Of a DNA stretch of 64,000 nucleotides, positions 32,535 through 44,103 are shown in pieces. Under the pieces are notes generated by a model. It did not search any database. It was not told the origin of the DNA and was given only the letters and a program-made list of their open reading frames with translations. The position numbers and the translations under genes were made by a program. The stretch's first letter is position 1. Each line of letters starts with the position of its first letter. Origin of the DNA: Escallonia rubra (Eukaryota > Streptophyta > Magnoliopsida > Escalloniales > Escalloniaceae). Location: the NCBI GenBank assembly GCA_033065855.1, contig JAVXUO010000147.1, forward strand, positions 186,001-250,000, in the 5' to 3' direction.

Positions 32535-34354
32535 AAAACAATATGAGAAGAATTACCGAACCCATGATCTGGAGCTTGCGGCAGTGATTTTTGCCTTAAA
32601 GATTTGGAGACACTACCTCAATGGAGGACCCTGTGAGATATTCACCGACCATAAGAGCCTAAAATATATTTTCACCCAGAAGGAGTTAAATTTGAGACAA
32701 AGGCAGTGGTTAGAATTACTAAAGGACTATGACCTGAATATCCAGTGCCACCCAGGTTAGGCGAACGTGGTTGCCGATGCAATAAGCAGGAAGTCGTCTT
32801 CGTCTTTGTCCACCCTAATTGAAAGATAGAGGCATTTATTAGAGGACATGAGGACACTAAACTAAAATGCCAAAATTCAAGGCTCGAACAAATACAGTCA
32901 CTTAGCAACCTTGTGGTGCAACCCACCTTGATTGATATGATTAAGCAGTCCAGGAAATCGATAACCACCTACTTAAGATAATGGAGGAGGTAAAGAATGG
33001 AGGGAGACCTGAGTACACATTGCAAGATGGGGTATTTCGGTTTGGTAATGGAATCTATGTCCCAAGTGACCTTAACCTAAAAGGGAAGATTTCAGAGAAA
33101 GCTCACAGATCAAGTTAGTCAATCCATCCCGGGAGCACAAAGATGTATAAGGATCTTAGGGAGACTTTTTGGTGGGGTAACATGAAGAGGAAAATTACAG
33201 GTTTGTGTCCAGATTCCTAGTAGGTCAACAAGTGAAGGCAGAGCATCAGAGATCCGCAAGGTCCCTACAACCCTTATTGATACCAGAATGGAAGTTGGAG
33301 CACATAACCATGGACTTCGTTCTAGGACTACCTAAGACTTGTTCTGGGCATGATTCCATTTGGGTGATTGTGGACCTACTGACAAAGTGTGCACACTTCA
33401 TGGCTGTACGAATGACCTATTTGATGGACAAGTTGGCTACCACCTACATAGAGGAGATAATACGCCTTCATGGCATACAAATATCAATTATTTTGGATAG
33501 AGAGCCTCGTTTTGTATCCAAATTCTGGAAAAGTTTGCAACATGTGTTTGGTACTCGACTACAGTTTAGCACAACATTCCATCCTCAAACAGACGGTCAG
33601 TTGGAGAGGACCATCTAGACATTGGAAGACTTGTTGCAGGCTTGTGTGCTGGATTTTACGGGCAGCTGGGATGGATCATCTATTGTTGATAGAGTTTTCT
33701 TACAACAACAGATATCAAAGTAGCATTGGGATGGCCTTTTTTGAAGCCTTGCATGGTAGAAAGTGTAGATTACCACTATACTGGGATAAGGTAAGAGAAA
33801 GGAAACTATTGGGATCAGAGTTGGTATAACTGACGTTGGAGAAGGTCATAGTGATTAAAGAGAGATTACAGGGTGCTCAATGCAGACAAAAGAGTTATAC
33901 TGACATACAAAGATGGGACTTGGAACTTTGAGTGGGAGACCAAGTATTTTTAAGGGTGTCATCGGTGAAAGGAGTACTACGATTTGGGAAGAAAGGGAAG
34001 TTGAACCCAAGGTATGTGGGACCCTTTGAAATACTGGACAGAGTTGGTTGTCTTGCCTATCGAGTTGCCTTACCGCCTGAGCTATGTAGTGTCCATAATG
34101 CATTTCACGTGTCTATGTTGAGAAAGTATAATTCAGACCCAGTACATTTTTTGCAACTGGAGCCCTTGCAGATTAGAGAAGACTTCACTTATATCGAACA
34201 CCTGGTTCGGATTCTGGACCATATGGAGCAAACACTCCAAACTAAGAAGATTCCCTTGGTGAAAGTTATGTGGAAGTACCATGCGGTTGAGGAGGCCACA
34301 TGGGAGCGCGAAGATGAAGTCAGAAGGGAATATCCTCATCTGTTTCAACCTTAA
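32535..34354 (+). pseudogene. element A RNase H end, integrase and chromodomain-like tail
   Basis: Resumes RNase H as [26 protein letters not shown]-type text and NVVADAISRK. The integrase shows MDFVLGLPKTCSGHDSIWVI with the first acid in VIVDLLTK, the second in ILDREPRF and the Glu in TDGQLERT, so all three catalytic acids are present. The C-terminal part (33932-34354) is open: VGDQVFLRVSSVKGVLRFGK, then FHVSMLRKYNSDPVHFL, and a chromodomain-like end IPLVKVMWKYHAVEEATWE finishing PHLFQP. Stops and frameshifts in 32758-33200 and 33616-33900 disable the protein. The tail places the element with Tekay/Del chromoviruses. Confidence 0.88.
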
Positions 34355-34398
34355 CGTACATAAATTTGGAGGGCTAATATTTTTAAAGGTGGAGAGTG

Positions 34399-36773
34399 TG
34401 TAAACCTAAAAGTTTTAGTTGTCGATAAAAATTAATTTTTACCTTAACCTAATTAATTGGGGTAGTTTCATTATATTATAAAACATGGGCAAGCTTGGGA
34501 AAGAAAATAAATAATTAAATCCAAGGGTTTCAATGAAAATCCTTTTAGGTTGGCATAAATACCCTAGTTAGTCTCCCGCTGTCAAAATATTATCTTCCTT
34601 CTTGATTTTCGTGAAACCAGAGAGAGAAAGGGGGAGAAAGAGGAAGAAGCTAAGGCAAGAAAATTTTGGTAGAATCCTTAATCTTTTTCTCTCTAATGCA
34701 CTCATATTTTTTTATATACTCAGGGGCTGCCATCACTATGTATCGTGTGTGAATTTGTTATCGTTTGTGTGTATTTTTTGTGGGGGTTAACGAGTGAAAG
34801 GGCTGCCGAAGTGATGAAGAGGGGGAACAGAAAAGGAACGGGCTGCGTGGTGTAATGTATGTGTTGAGGTGCTGTGCACGAAGAAGGAGAGGGGAAGAAG
34901 GAAGGGGCTGCCATTGGCAGCCATGGTGTAGTGTGTGTGTGCCTTGATGTGTTTGTGCCTGAAGAGGGAGAGGGGAAAGGGAAGCGGCTACAATGGACAG
35001 CCCTTGTGCAAGTTTTAAAATAGTGTATGCCGTAGCGGTTATGGGTGGCTACCGTGGTGGATAGCCATGGTGTCACATGCTATGTGTGTGGATGTTGTGT
35101 GTACGAATGAGGGAAATGAGGGGCTTCCATACGGGTGGACAGTCATGGCAATGATTGGTGTGGTGTGTGCGAGTGAGGGAGAATGGGGGAGATAAGAGGC
35201 TGCTGTGGTGGGCAGTCGTGTTGGTGGTGTTGTGTGTGTCTGTGTTTGTAGGGCTTAGGTGACTATAAAATGGGGGAAACATAGGGGGAAGGACTGCCAT
35301 GGGCAGCCATGGTGGTTGTGGTGTGATGTGGAGGTATTAGGGTTTTAATTGTGTAGATGGTTGGTGGGCGTATACTAGGGTTTGTTGTAGTGGTGTGATG
35401 TGGGGGTATTAGGGTTTTAATATGTGTAGATGGTTGGTGGATGTGTACTAGGGTTTGTCGTGGTTGTGTGATGTGGAGGAAAAAAGAAAGAGGCAAATTA
35501 GGGTTAAGGTTATTGTTTCTTAGGGAATAAGAATGTGAATAGTGGGGTTTTAACTTGCAGGCCCTGCGGGATTTTTAAGAGCTATTTTATTGGCTGATTT
35601 GGGTAAAGTACAAAACTAAAACCCCCATTATTTTTATGAAACCTACATCATTAAATTTTCTAGGGTTTTTCTGGGCACGCAAAGAGCATGAAATTTTTTT
35701 ATTTTTAAAACAGGATTTTGAATTATTTGAAATAGCAAACGAACTTATTTTTAGCTAAAGATTTTATAGTTACCTTAACTACTTGAGACTCTTGACTCAT
35801 AGAAATTTCACGGAATTCTGGTGCTGATTGCTATGCTTTTAAATTATGGTCCATAACGCTCAATTTAAGGAGCGAATTAGGATTTTTAGCAAAAACAAAT
35901 CTTCTGAGAGACCCTTTTTGTCCAAAAAATCCACCAAATCGTTTAAAAAGATGTTTCGAGTCATTTTGGGTGTGAAATGGCATGTTAGGTATCGGGGGTA
36001 TTTTGATAATTTTACACAAGCTTGGTTATTGTGCCTTATATCCAACGGAGAAAGTTGGGATTTGGGGCCCTAATCAACGGGGCTTGTATGTTGATTCACA
36101 GTAGTACTGTTGCTCGTGGTGCGCCCCTGCATCCACAAAATTATTTATTTTGGTGTATGAGTGATTTCGGGCCCTAGTCAGGGGTATTGTACACTGACCA
36201 CATCATACCTAAGTTATGATTAACTATGATAGATGTTTGATGAGCTTTCTTGATGCCATACTCCGGTTTTGAGAATCTTTTGTGCAAGTACCTATATGTA
36301 TATATAATGAAGCAAATTTTTGTTATGGTGATATTGATTTCCTGATCTTGAAAAGAAAATCCATGGCATGTTTTATAATCCTTAAATCTATTTTAGGGAC
36401 TTGGTGTGCATGTTTGCTCGGTTCTAGCTCATTCCTTTATTTTTCAGGTGATGATCTAGAGGAGGCAAATCCCTATGAGGAACACGAGGGAGAGGTGCCC
36501 GAAGAGAATCGTTAGAGTAATAGAATGCCTGTTGGACTTGAGAACTTTAGTCTTGTGGTTGTTATTATGGATGAACTTATGTATGGAGCTTAGGTCTCCT
36601 CGAATTTCTTTATAATTGTCAGTGACATGCAATTGAAGGTTTTTTATTTTTGACAACTGAGGAATTTCTAAGTGCGGTTCTCAGTACCCAATTAATTGTT
36701 TTAGAATCTAGTGAGTTTGGTTGAATCGTGAATACAGGTGGTAGTTGGATTGGCAGAGCCATGTTAGAGGTTT
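34399..36773 (+). repeat. element A 3' LTR, first part
   Basis: Begins TGTAAACCTAAAAG after GGTGGAGAG. Parallel to 5594-5919 and 16970-19300 with many substitutions. Includes a dyad block at 36026-36204. It is interrupted at 36773 by element B and ends at 44033-44100. A run of minus-strand frames here is CA/CACA-rich translation only. Confidence 0.88.
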
Positions 36774-38035
36774 TGTAATACCCCAAAATTTTCCTTTCTT
36801 GTGTTAAGTTAAGTTATATAAAAAAAAAAAAAAAATTTCAGGAGCAGTACTTTTAGTCGACTGAAAGACACTTTTTAGTCGAATTTAAGGGTTTTAGTCG
36901 AATTAAAACCTTTTAGTCGAATTTAAAACTTTTAGTCGACTAAAACTTATGTTGCTTCGAATGAATAGTGTAATTTTACCTTCATATAAATAGTTTCTTT
37001 ATTTTCTTTCTAGCCCTTTTGTTCTCGATTTCTTGCTCCTTGCGGCGAAGAAAGAGAGAATAGGAGGCTTGGGAAGCTCATTGGTGCTTTAAGGTTTTCT
37101 TTGGTTCAAAAGCTTGTTTGAGGTAAGGGTTTATACGATTTTTGCTGTGGAAAGGTATCTTCGAAAATCCGAAGGCTTATACTTTCGTCACTTTTGATTC
37201 ATCTATGCTCGTTTGTAATTGATTGCTCCACTTTTGCCTTCTTGAGAACACTGTTTACCCCTTCTCATTTGTGCCTTATTGATGCACAACTTTGAATTTG
37301 TACATTGGTGACCGTCAATTTAAGATTGACATTGACTATGTTGAACAACTCTCAAATTGAGAGGGTCCTTTGGACACATATTTGTTATACTAGAGAGCCG
37401 AAGCCTCCTAGTATGCTCCGGAGCACGCGTTTGATGTTTGTATGTTTGGTTCGACATTTGGGTCTTATGACCACCATAGTCATCCCATGTTTGTAGCATA
37501 CCCTACATATTATTGAAATGTGTTTTGGGTTAATTGTTAATCTTTGATACTTCGATATTTGATAGTGAGACATGATTGGTCCGTTTCATATCCCATATTG
37601 TTATTAGAATATACCATTATTGCTTGACATCTTACCATTTGTCTACCCTATTGGGCTATTTGAGCTCACCCCTTTGTCTTCTTACCTTGCCTTTGCCACA
37701 GGTGAAGGAAATGACTCTTGATTCTTATGGCAGCGTTGGAGCTATGAGATTTTGGTTTTTGGTTCGATAAACTTTGTAGTTTATTTCTTTTGGGATCTTT
37801 ACCCGGTTGGGGTAATTTGATAGATTTATTTTGCATATCTATTTGTCCGCTGTGATTAGAAATCTTTTGTAAGGGCATATTTTTGGAACGCGTTGTAATA
37901 GACTTTTGTTAGATATGGTAATACTTTATGTTTGGAGGCTTTTAGTGCTCTGTTTATACCATCATCATCTATAGGGTAATAGTATATCATGAGGTTTGCT
38001 TTGAAGTCGCGGCCTCCCGGTTTGGGGGCGTGATA
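36774..38035 (+). repeat. element B 5' LTR
   Basis: 1262 bp. The U3 region (36850-36950) has TTTTAGTCGA words in several copies but fewer than the 3' LTR, the missing part lying between AGTACTTTTAGT repeats and replaced by a poly-A run. Ends TTTGGGGGCGTGATA. Confidence 0.9.
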
Positions 38036-38039
38036 GGGT

Positions 38040-38051
38040 TGGTATCAGAGC
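38040..38051 (+). promoter_or_regulatory. element B primer-binding site
   Basis: TGGTATCAGAGC lies four bases after the LTR end; perfect tRNA-Met type. Confidence 0.92.
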
Positions 38052-38179
38052 TTAGGTTTGTGATTCTGTAGACTCGGGTGAGCCTAGGTCTAAGATGTTG
38101 CGAGATTATTTTGATTTCGCGTTTATCTTTTGTTCATTATATAGGCTTATACAATTTCGTTTGATGTGCTAGGAGTACC

Positions 38180-41100
38180 ATGCCTCCTAGGCGTTCTAAT
38201 CGTAACGCCAACGAACCTCACGGTCCACCAACGAATGACGGAGTTGCTGAAGCCATTGTACTCGGATTTCAGAATTTGGCGAACCTAATTGCAGGAGGTA
38301 ACGGGGTACTGCTACATCAACATCAGAACAATGGGCCGAAGGATGGTGTTAAGACTGGAGATGTGGAGAAATTCAAAAAGTTAGTGCCCGCCTTTAGAGG
38401 GGAACCCGATCCGGAGAAGGCTGAAGCGTGGGTGAACTAAAGTGAGAAGGTGTTCGACCTTTGGGAAACCAGTGATGAGCAAAAGGTGGCATATGCAGTA
38501 TTCATGTTGGAAGATGAAGCTGACCATTGGTGGAAGATGGTCAAGCGCACACAAAGGATCAATGCTGATCATCCCATGACTTGGGAACAGTTCAAGAACG
38601 TTTTCTTCAAGAAGTACTTTTCTCAAAATGTAAGAGATCAGAAGGAGGAATAATTCTTGAAGTTAGTACAAAATGATATGACGGTAGCAGAATATGAGGC
38701 GAAGTTCACCTCATTGTCAAGGCATGCCCCGCATTTGGTTGACACCGAAAATCGTAAGGCAAGAAGATTTGAGAAGGGATTGAAGCGCGGCATCAAGAAC
38801 AGATTGTTGGCTCTAAAGCTTCTGACTTATGCCAAGGTGGTTGAACGGGCTGAAATTCTAGAGATGGACTACGGGGAATTTTTTAAGGAGCAAGAGGAAT
38901 TGAGGCACAAAAGAAGCCGTGCAGAAACTTCGGACAAGAGCAAGAGCGGTGGTCAGAACAAGAGGAAAGCCACTTTACAGGAAGGTATGAAATCGACTTA
39001 AGGGGGTACGAAAGTTTGCGCTACTTGTGGCAAAAATCATGGGGACAAGCCTTGCCATCGTTTGACAAATACATGTTTCAACTGTGGGAAGGTGGGGCAT
39101 TATGCTATGGAATGCCCGCATCCAAAGAAAGAGAAGACCTTCAATGCTCAAGCTTCGGTTGGAGCTAAACCGCCAATGGGGGACAATAGGCCGAGAGTAC
39201 AAGGCCGTGCTTATGCTTTGACTGCCAAGGATGCCACAACTTCTAATGACGTAGTGGCAGGTACAGTTCATATTGGTTCTCATTCTTTTCATGCATTGTT
39301 TGACCCTGGATCCACGCATTCGTTTATAACCCCTTCTCTTGCGTGTAAGTTGGGTTCTGACCCACGACTTTTAGAGTTTGATTTGATGATTGATACCCCG
39401 GTGGGGAAATCTGTACTAGTATCTACCGTGTACAAGCCTTGCTTGGTACGCATTGAGGGTAGAGTGTTACCCGCTGACCTTATAGCTATGGACATTCAGG
39501 ATTTTGACGTTATTCTCGGTATGGACTGGTTGTCTTCCTACCATGCCTCGTTGGATTGTTATGCCAAAGAAGTGCATTTCCGGATTCTCGATCAATCCAA
39601 GTTCAAGTTTAAGGGTTCTACGCCCATTACTTCTTCTTGCCTTGTATTTGCCTTGCAGGCTAGGCTTTTCTTTCAAAAGGGATGTCAAGGATATTTAGCT
39701 CACATTATGGATACTCGAATAGCTGTTCAAAATTTATCCGCTATTCCTGTCGTTGACGAATTTTTGGATGTGTTTCCGGAAGAACTCCCTGGTCTTCCTC
39801 CAGATCGTGAAATCGAGTTTGTTAAAGATCTTATACCAGGAGCTGCTCCAATTTCTAAGGTTCCTTATCGTATGGCCCCGGCCGAGCTCAAAGAACTTAA
39901 GGTGCAACTTCAAGAATTGCTCGAGAAAGGCTTCATTCGCCGAAGCGTCTCTCCTTGGGGTGCTCCTGTTTTATTTGTAAAGAAGAAGGACGGAACGTTG
40001 AGATTGTGTATTGACTATAGGGATTTGAACCGTATTACAGTTCGCAAAAAGTATCCTTTGCCACGGATTGACAATTTGTTTGATCAACTTCAAGGTGCAA
40101 AATACTTTTCCAAGATTGATTTGAGATCGGGTTACCATCAATTGAAGATTCGAAAGGATGATATATCCAAGACTGCTTTTCGTACGAGGTACGGACACTA
40201 TGAGTTTGTTGTAATGCCGTTTGGGTTAACTAACGCACCTGCAGCGTTTATGGACTTAATGAATCAGGTATTCAAGCGATATTTGGACCAATTCGTCATA
40301 GTCTTTATCGATGACATATTGATCTACTCTAGAAGCAAGGAAGAACATGAAGATCATTTACGTCTGGTGCTACAGATTTTGAGGGAAAAGAAGCTTTATG
40401 CCAAGTTTGATAAATGTGAGTTTTGGCTTGAAAAAGTTGTGTTTTTAGGGCATGTGGTATCTAAAGATGGGATCTCGGTGGATCCATCCAAGGTAGAGGC
40501 AGTGTGGAATTGGGATAGACCGAGAACGGTCAGTGAAGTTCGTAGTTTCCTTGGTTTGGCTGGCTATTATCGCAGGTTTATTTAGGGGTTTTCAAAACTC
40601 GCTATTCCATTGACTCGATTGACTCGAAAGAAGGTTAGGTTCGAGTGGTCGGAAGAGTGTGATCAGAGTTTTCTAGAATTAAAGAAAAGATTGGTTTCGG
40701 CTCCGGTCCTTTCTCTACCTTCGGGGACTGGAGGATTTGTGGTTTATAGCGATGCTTCACGGAAGGGTTTGGGATGTGTATTGATGCAACATGGGCGAAT
40801 TATTGCTTATGGCTCGCGACAACTCAAAACATATGAAGTGAGCTACCCAACACATGACTTGGAATTAGCTGCAGTGGTTTTCGCTTTGAAATTTTGGAGG
40901 CACTATCTCTATGGTGAGACGTGTGAGATATACACAGATCACAAGAGTCTTAAGTTTTTATTCACGCAGAAAGAATTGAATATGCGACAACGTCGATGGT
41001 TGGAATTGCTTAAGGACTATGATTGCAAGATCTTGTATCATCCGGGGAAGGCTAATGTGGTCGCCGATGCTCTTAGCCGAAAGAACACAGGTACGTGTGC

Positions 41101-42652
41101 AGCCATTTTAACTTCACGTAAGGAAATTCTTGCGGATCTTGAAAGTTTGGGTGTGGATGTTTTGGTTTCCGGGATGGGAAACTATTTGGGGAATTTAATG
41201 GCGCGACCTACCTTGATCGAAAGAATTAGGCAAGCTCAAATTTTGGATTCAAAATTTGTTAAGATTAGAGAACAAGTTGGAGAAGGTAAACAGCCAGAGT
41301 TCAGAATTGACGCCGATGGGGCATTACGTTTTGGAGACAGATTATGTGTTCCTTCTGATGTGGGATTAAAGGAGGAAATTTTGCGAGACACGCATAATTC
41401 CAGCTTCACAGTTCATCCAGGTAGCACTAAGATGTATCGAGATTTGCGAGACGTGTTTTGGTGGAACGATATGAAAAGGGAGATAGCGGATTTTGTCCCT
41501 CGATGCCTTACTTGTTAGCAAGTTAAAGCGGAACATCAACGACCTACAGGACCTTTGCAACCTCTTACTATCCTTCAGTGGAAGTATGAACGTATTGCCA
41601 TGGACTTTGTGTCAGGGTTGCCTAGGACAAGGGAAGGACACGATTCAGTTTGGGTAATAATTGATCGTTTGACCAAGTCAACACATTTCATTTCGGTAAA
41701 GGTTACCTATAGCTTGGAGAGGTTAGCCAAACTTTACATTCAAGAGATTGTTCGACTCTACGGTGTACCCGTTTCAATCGTTTCGGATATAGATGCACGT
41801 TTTACGTCGAAATTTTGGCGCATTTTGCAAAAAGCCTTGGGTACTCAACTTGACCTTAGTACGACGTATCATCCTCAAAGTGATGGACAGTCAGAGCGAA
41901 CGATTCAGATTTTAGAAGACATGCTTAGGGCTTGCTCGTTAAACTTCAAGAATAGTTGGGCTAATCAATGTCCGCTTCTGGAGTTTGCTTACAACAATAG
42001 CTTTCAGGCTAGTATTGGTATGGCACCATTTGAGGCCTTGTATGGGCGGAGATGTAGAACGCCAATTTATTGGCTCGAAGTTGGAGAGGAAAAACTTTTG
42101 GGTGCCTTAGGGCCCGAGATAGTACAAGCTACCTCGGAGAAAGTTCGCTTGATCAAGGATAATTTGCTAGTGGCTCAAAGACGTCCAAAGAGTTATGCGG
42201 ATAATAGAAGACGTGAGCTAAATTTTGAAGTGGGAGATCATGTATTTCTCAAAGTATCGCCTTGGAAGGGAGTAATGTGTTTTGGGAAGAAGGGCAAGCT
42301 TAGACCTAGATTTATCGAACCATTTGAGATCTTGCGGAAGGTTGGACCGGTCGCTTACCAAGTTGCCTTACCTCCCAGCTTGTCGCAAATACATGATGTG
42401 TTTCATGTATCAACCTTGAGAAAATACGTGCCAGATCCTTCACATGTCATACATTTCGAACCTGTGGAGATTCGGGAGGACCTATCGTACGAGGAACGCC
42501 CAGGGAAAATCTTGGACCGCAACAATCAAATTTTGCGCACAAAAACCATTAAGTTGGTTAAAGTGCTTTCGCGTAACCATTCGGTGGAAGAACCCACGTG
42601 GGAACTCGAGGATGCTATGCGCGAAAAGCACCCTCAGCTCTTTGATGTTTAA
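38180..42652 (+). pseudogene. element B gag-pol polyprotein, one frame with five internal stops
   Basis: From the ATG at 38180 (MPPRRSNRNA) to the stop at 42650-42652 the frame never shifts: 1491 codons. Only TAA at 38438, 38651 and 38999 and TAG at 40583 and 41516 (codons 87, 158, 274, 802, 1113) break it. Domains in order: gag (WWKMVKRTQ, then WEQFKNVFFKKYF), a partial and a complete zinc knuckle ([14 protein letters not shown], codons 299-312), aspartic protease (FDPGSTHSF, codon 375; the usual D-S/T-G is D-P-G), reverse transcriptase (KIDL Asp 647, FIDD 709-712), RNase H ([10 protein letters not shown] to [10 protein letters not shown]), integrase with HPGSTK..CLTC zinc finger and catalytic text VIIDRLTK, VSDIDARF, SDGQSERT, and a chromodomain-like end (KTIKLVKVLSRNHSVEEPTW). 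Length and order fit a Tekay/Del chromovirus. All five stops stand where Gln (or Glu at 40583) is usual. Confidence 0.95.
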
Positions 42653-42684
42653 GGTATGTTTTAATTCCGCGGACATAATTTTTT

Positions 42685-42697
42685 AAGGGGGGGAGGA
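42685..42697 (+). promoter_or_regulatory. element B polypurine tract
   Basis: AAGGGGGGGAGGA lies directly before TGTAATACCCC of the 3' LTR, the expected plus-strand primer position for reverse transcription. Confidence 0.85.
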
Positions 42698-44032
42698 TGT
42701 AATACCCCAAAATTTTCCTTTCTTGTGTTAAGTTAAGTTAAAAAATAAATAAATAAATAGATAAAAAAAATTTGATGAATAGGACTTTCAGTCGAATGAA
42801 TAGTACTTTTAGTCGATGAACAGTACTTTTAGTTGACTAAAATGTAGTTTTAGTCGACTGAAAGACACTTTTTAGTCGAATTTAAGGGTTTTAGTCGAAT
42901 TAAAACCTTTTAGTTGAATTTAAAACTTTTAGTCGACTAAAACTTATGTTGCTTCGAATGAATAGTGTAATTTTACCTTCATATAAATAGTTTCTTTATT
43001 TTCTTTCTAGCCCTTTTGTTCTCGATTTCTTGCTCCTTGCGGCGAAGAAAGAGAGAATAGGAGGCTTGGGAAGCTCATTGGTGCTTTAAGGTTTTCTTTG
43101 GTTCAAAAGCTTGTTTGAAGTAAGGGTTTATACGATTTTTTCTGTGGAAAGGTATCTTCGAAAATCCGAAGGCTTATACTTTCGTCACTTTTGATTCATC
43201 TATGCTCGTTTGTAATTGATTGCTCCACTTTTGCCTTCTTGAGAACATTGTTTACCCCTTCTCATTTGTGCCTTATTGATGCACAACTTTGAATTTGTAC
43301 ATTTGTGACCGTCAATTTAAGATTGACATTGACTATGTTGAACAACTCTCAAATTGAGAGGGTCTTTTGGACACATATTTGTTATACTAGAGAGCCGAAG
43401 CCTGCTAGTATGTTCCGGAGCACGCGTTTGATGTTTGTATGTTTGGTTCGACATTTGGGTCTTATGACCACCATAGTCATCCCATGTTTGTAGCATACCC
43501 TACATATTATTGAAATGTGTTTTGGGTTAATTGCTAATCTTTGATACTTCGATATTTGATAGTGAGACATGATTGGTCTGTTTCATATCCCATATTGTTG
43601 TTAGAATAAACCATTATTGCTTGACATCTTACCATTTGTCTACCCTACTAGGCTATTTGAGCTCACCCCTTTGTCTTCTTACCTTGCCTTTGCCACAGGT
43701 CAAGGAAGTGACTTTTGATTCTTATGGCAGCGTTTGAGCTATGAGATTTTGCTTTTTGGTTCGATAAGCTTTGTAGTTTCTTTCTTTTCGGATCCTTACC
43801 CGGTTGGGGTAATTTGATAGAATTATTTTGTATATCTATTTGTCCGCTGCGATTAGAAATCTTTTGTAATGGCATATTTTTGGAACGCGTTGTAATAGAC
43901 TTTTGTTAGATATGGTAATACTTTATGTTTGGAGGCTTTTAGTGCTCTGTTTATACCATCATCATCTCTATGGTAATAGTATATCATGAGGTTTCCTTTG
44001 AAGTCACGGCCTCCCGGTTTGGGGGCGAGACA
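42698..44032 (+). repeat. element B 3' LTR
   Basis: 1335 bp. The U3 region has an (AAAT)n-like run (about 42740-42770) and then the TTTTAGTCGA array listed next. Ends TTTGGGGGCGAGACA. Confidence 0.9.
42785..42945 (+). repeat. TTTTAGTCGA decamer array in the element B U3
   Basis: Eight or so copies of TTTTAGTCGA or TTCAGTCGA/TTTTAGTTGA variants occur within about 160 bp, some extended to the palindrome TTTAGTCGACTAAA. The corresponding 5' LTR stretch (about 36850-36950) has fewer copies. Position in U3 suggests promoter/enhancer sites. Confidence 0.8.
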
Positions 44033-44100
44033 TGTTTCATGGGTCTACGACTGGTCACGAACCTAGCACATGGGCTTACCCGTGGGTTTGGGTCGTGACA
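44033..44100 (+). repeat. element A 3' LTR, last part
   Basis: Resumes with CATGGGTCTACGACTGGTCACG and ends GTTTGGGTCGTGACA, parallel to the 5' LTR end at 19311-19376. Confidence 0.85.
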
Positions 44101-44103
44101 AGA

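Larger units (their letters stand above)
36774..44032 (+). mobile_element. element B: complete Tekay/Del-like Ty3/gypsy, 7.26 kb
   Basis: The 5' LTR is 36774-38035 and the 3' LTR 42698-44032; both begin TGTAATACCCCAAAATTTTC. Flanking 5-mers GGTTT (36769-36773) and TGTTT (44033-44037) match at four of five bases, so one has mutated or the edge is off by a base. Primer site, one uninterrupted polyprotein frame, purine tract and both LTRs are in place. By eye the LTRs differ at roughly 30 positions over about 1.2 kb plus one 70-90 bp length difference, so it is younger than element A but older than the AAAAC-flanked element. Confidence 0.93.
5594..44103 (+). mobile_element. element A: Tekay/Del-like Ty3/gypsy retrotransposon carrying five nested insertions
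   Basis: The 5' LTR begins TGTAACACAC at 5594 and ends GTGACA at 19376; the 3' LTR begins TGTAAACC at 34399 and ends GTGACA at 44100. GAAGA flanks both sides (5589-5593 and 44104-44108, with three extra bases AGA at the right junction). Internal order is primer site, coiled-coil ORF, gag, protease, RT, RNase H, integrase, chromodomain-like tail: the Tekay/Del chromovirus order. Subtracting the insertions (5920-16722, 16756-16949, 20008-about 22105, 24542-32534, 36774-44032) leaves about 10 kb. The two LTRs are clearly homologous but well diverged, so this is the oldest of the intact insertions here. Confidence 0.9.

Noticed and set aside
23000-34354. Reverse transcriptase blocks considered as an endogenous pararetrovirus
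   Set aside because: Long terminal repeats, tRNA-Met primer sites, an integrase and a chromodomain-like tail are present; no movement or coat protein text was seen. These are Ty3/gypsy elements.
34720-35496. Minus-strand frames rich in His/Thr/Pro in the 3' LTR
   Set aside because: Same CA/CCA-rich LTR sequence as in the 5' LTR; no conserved motif.
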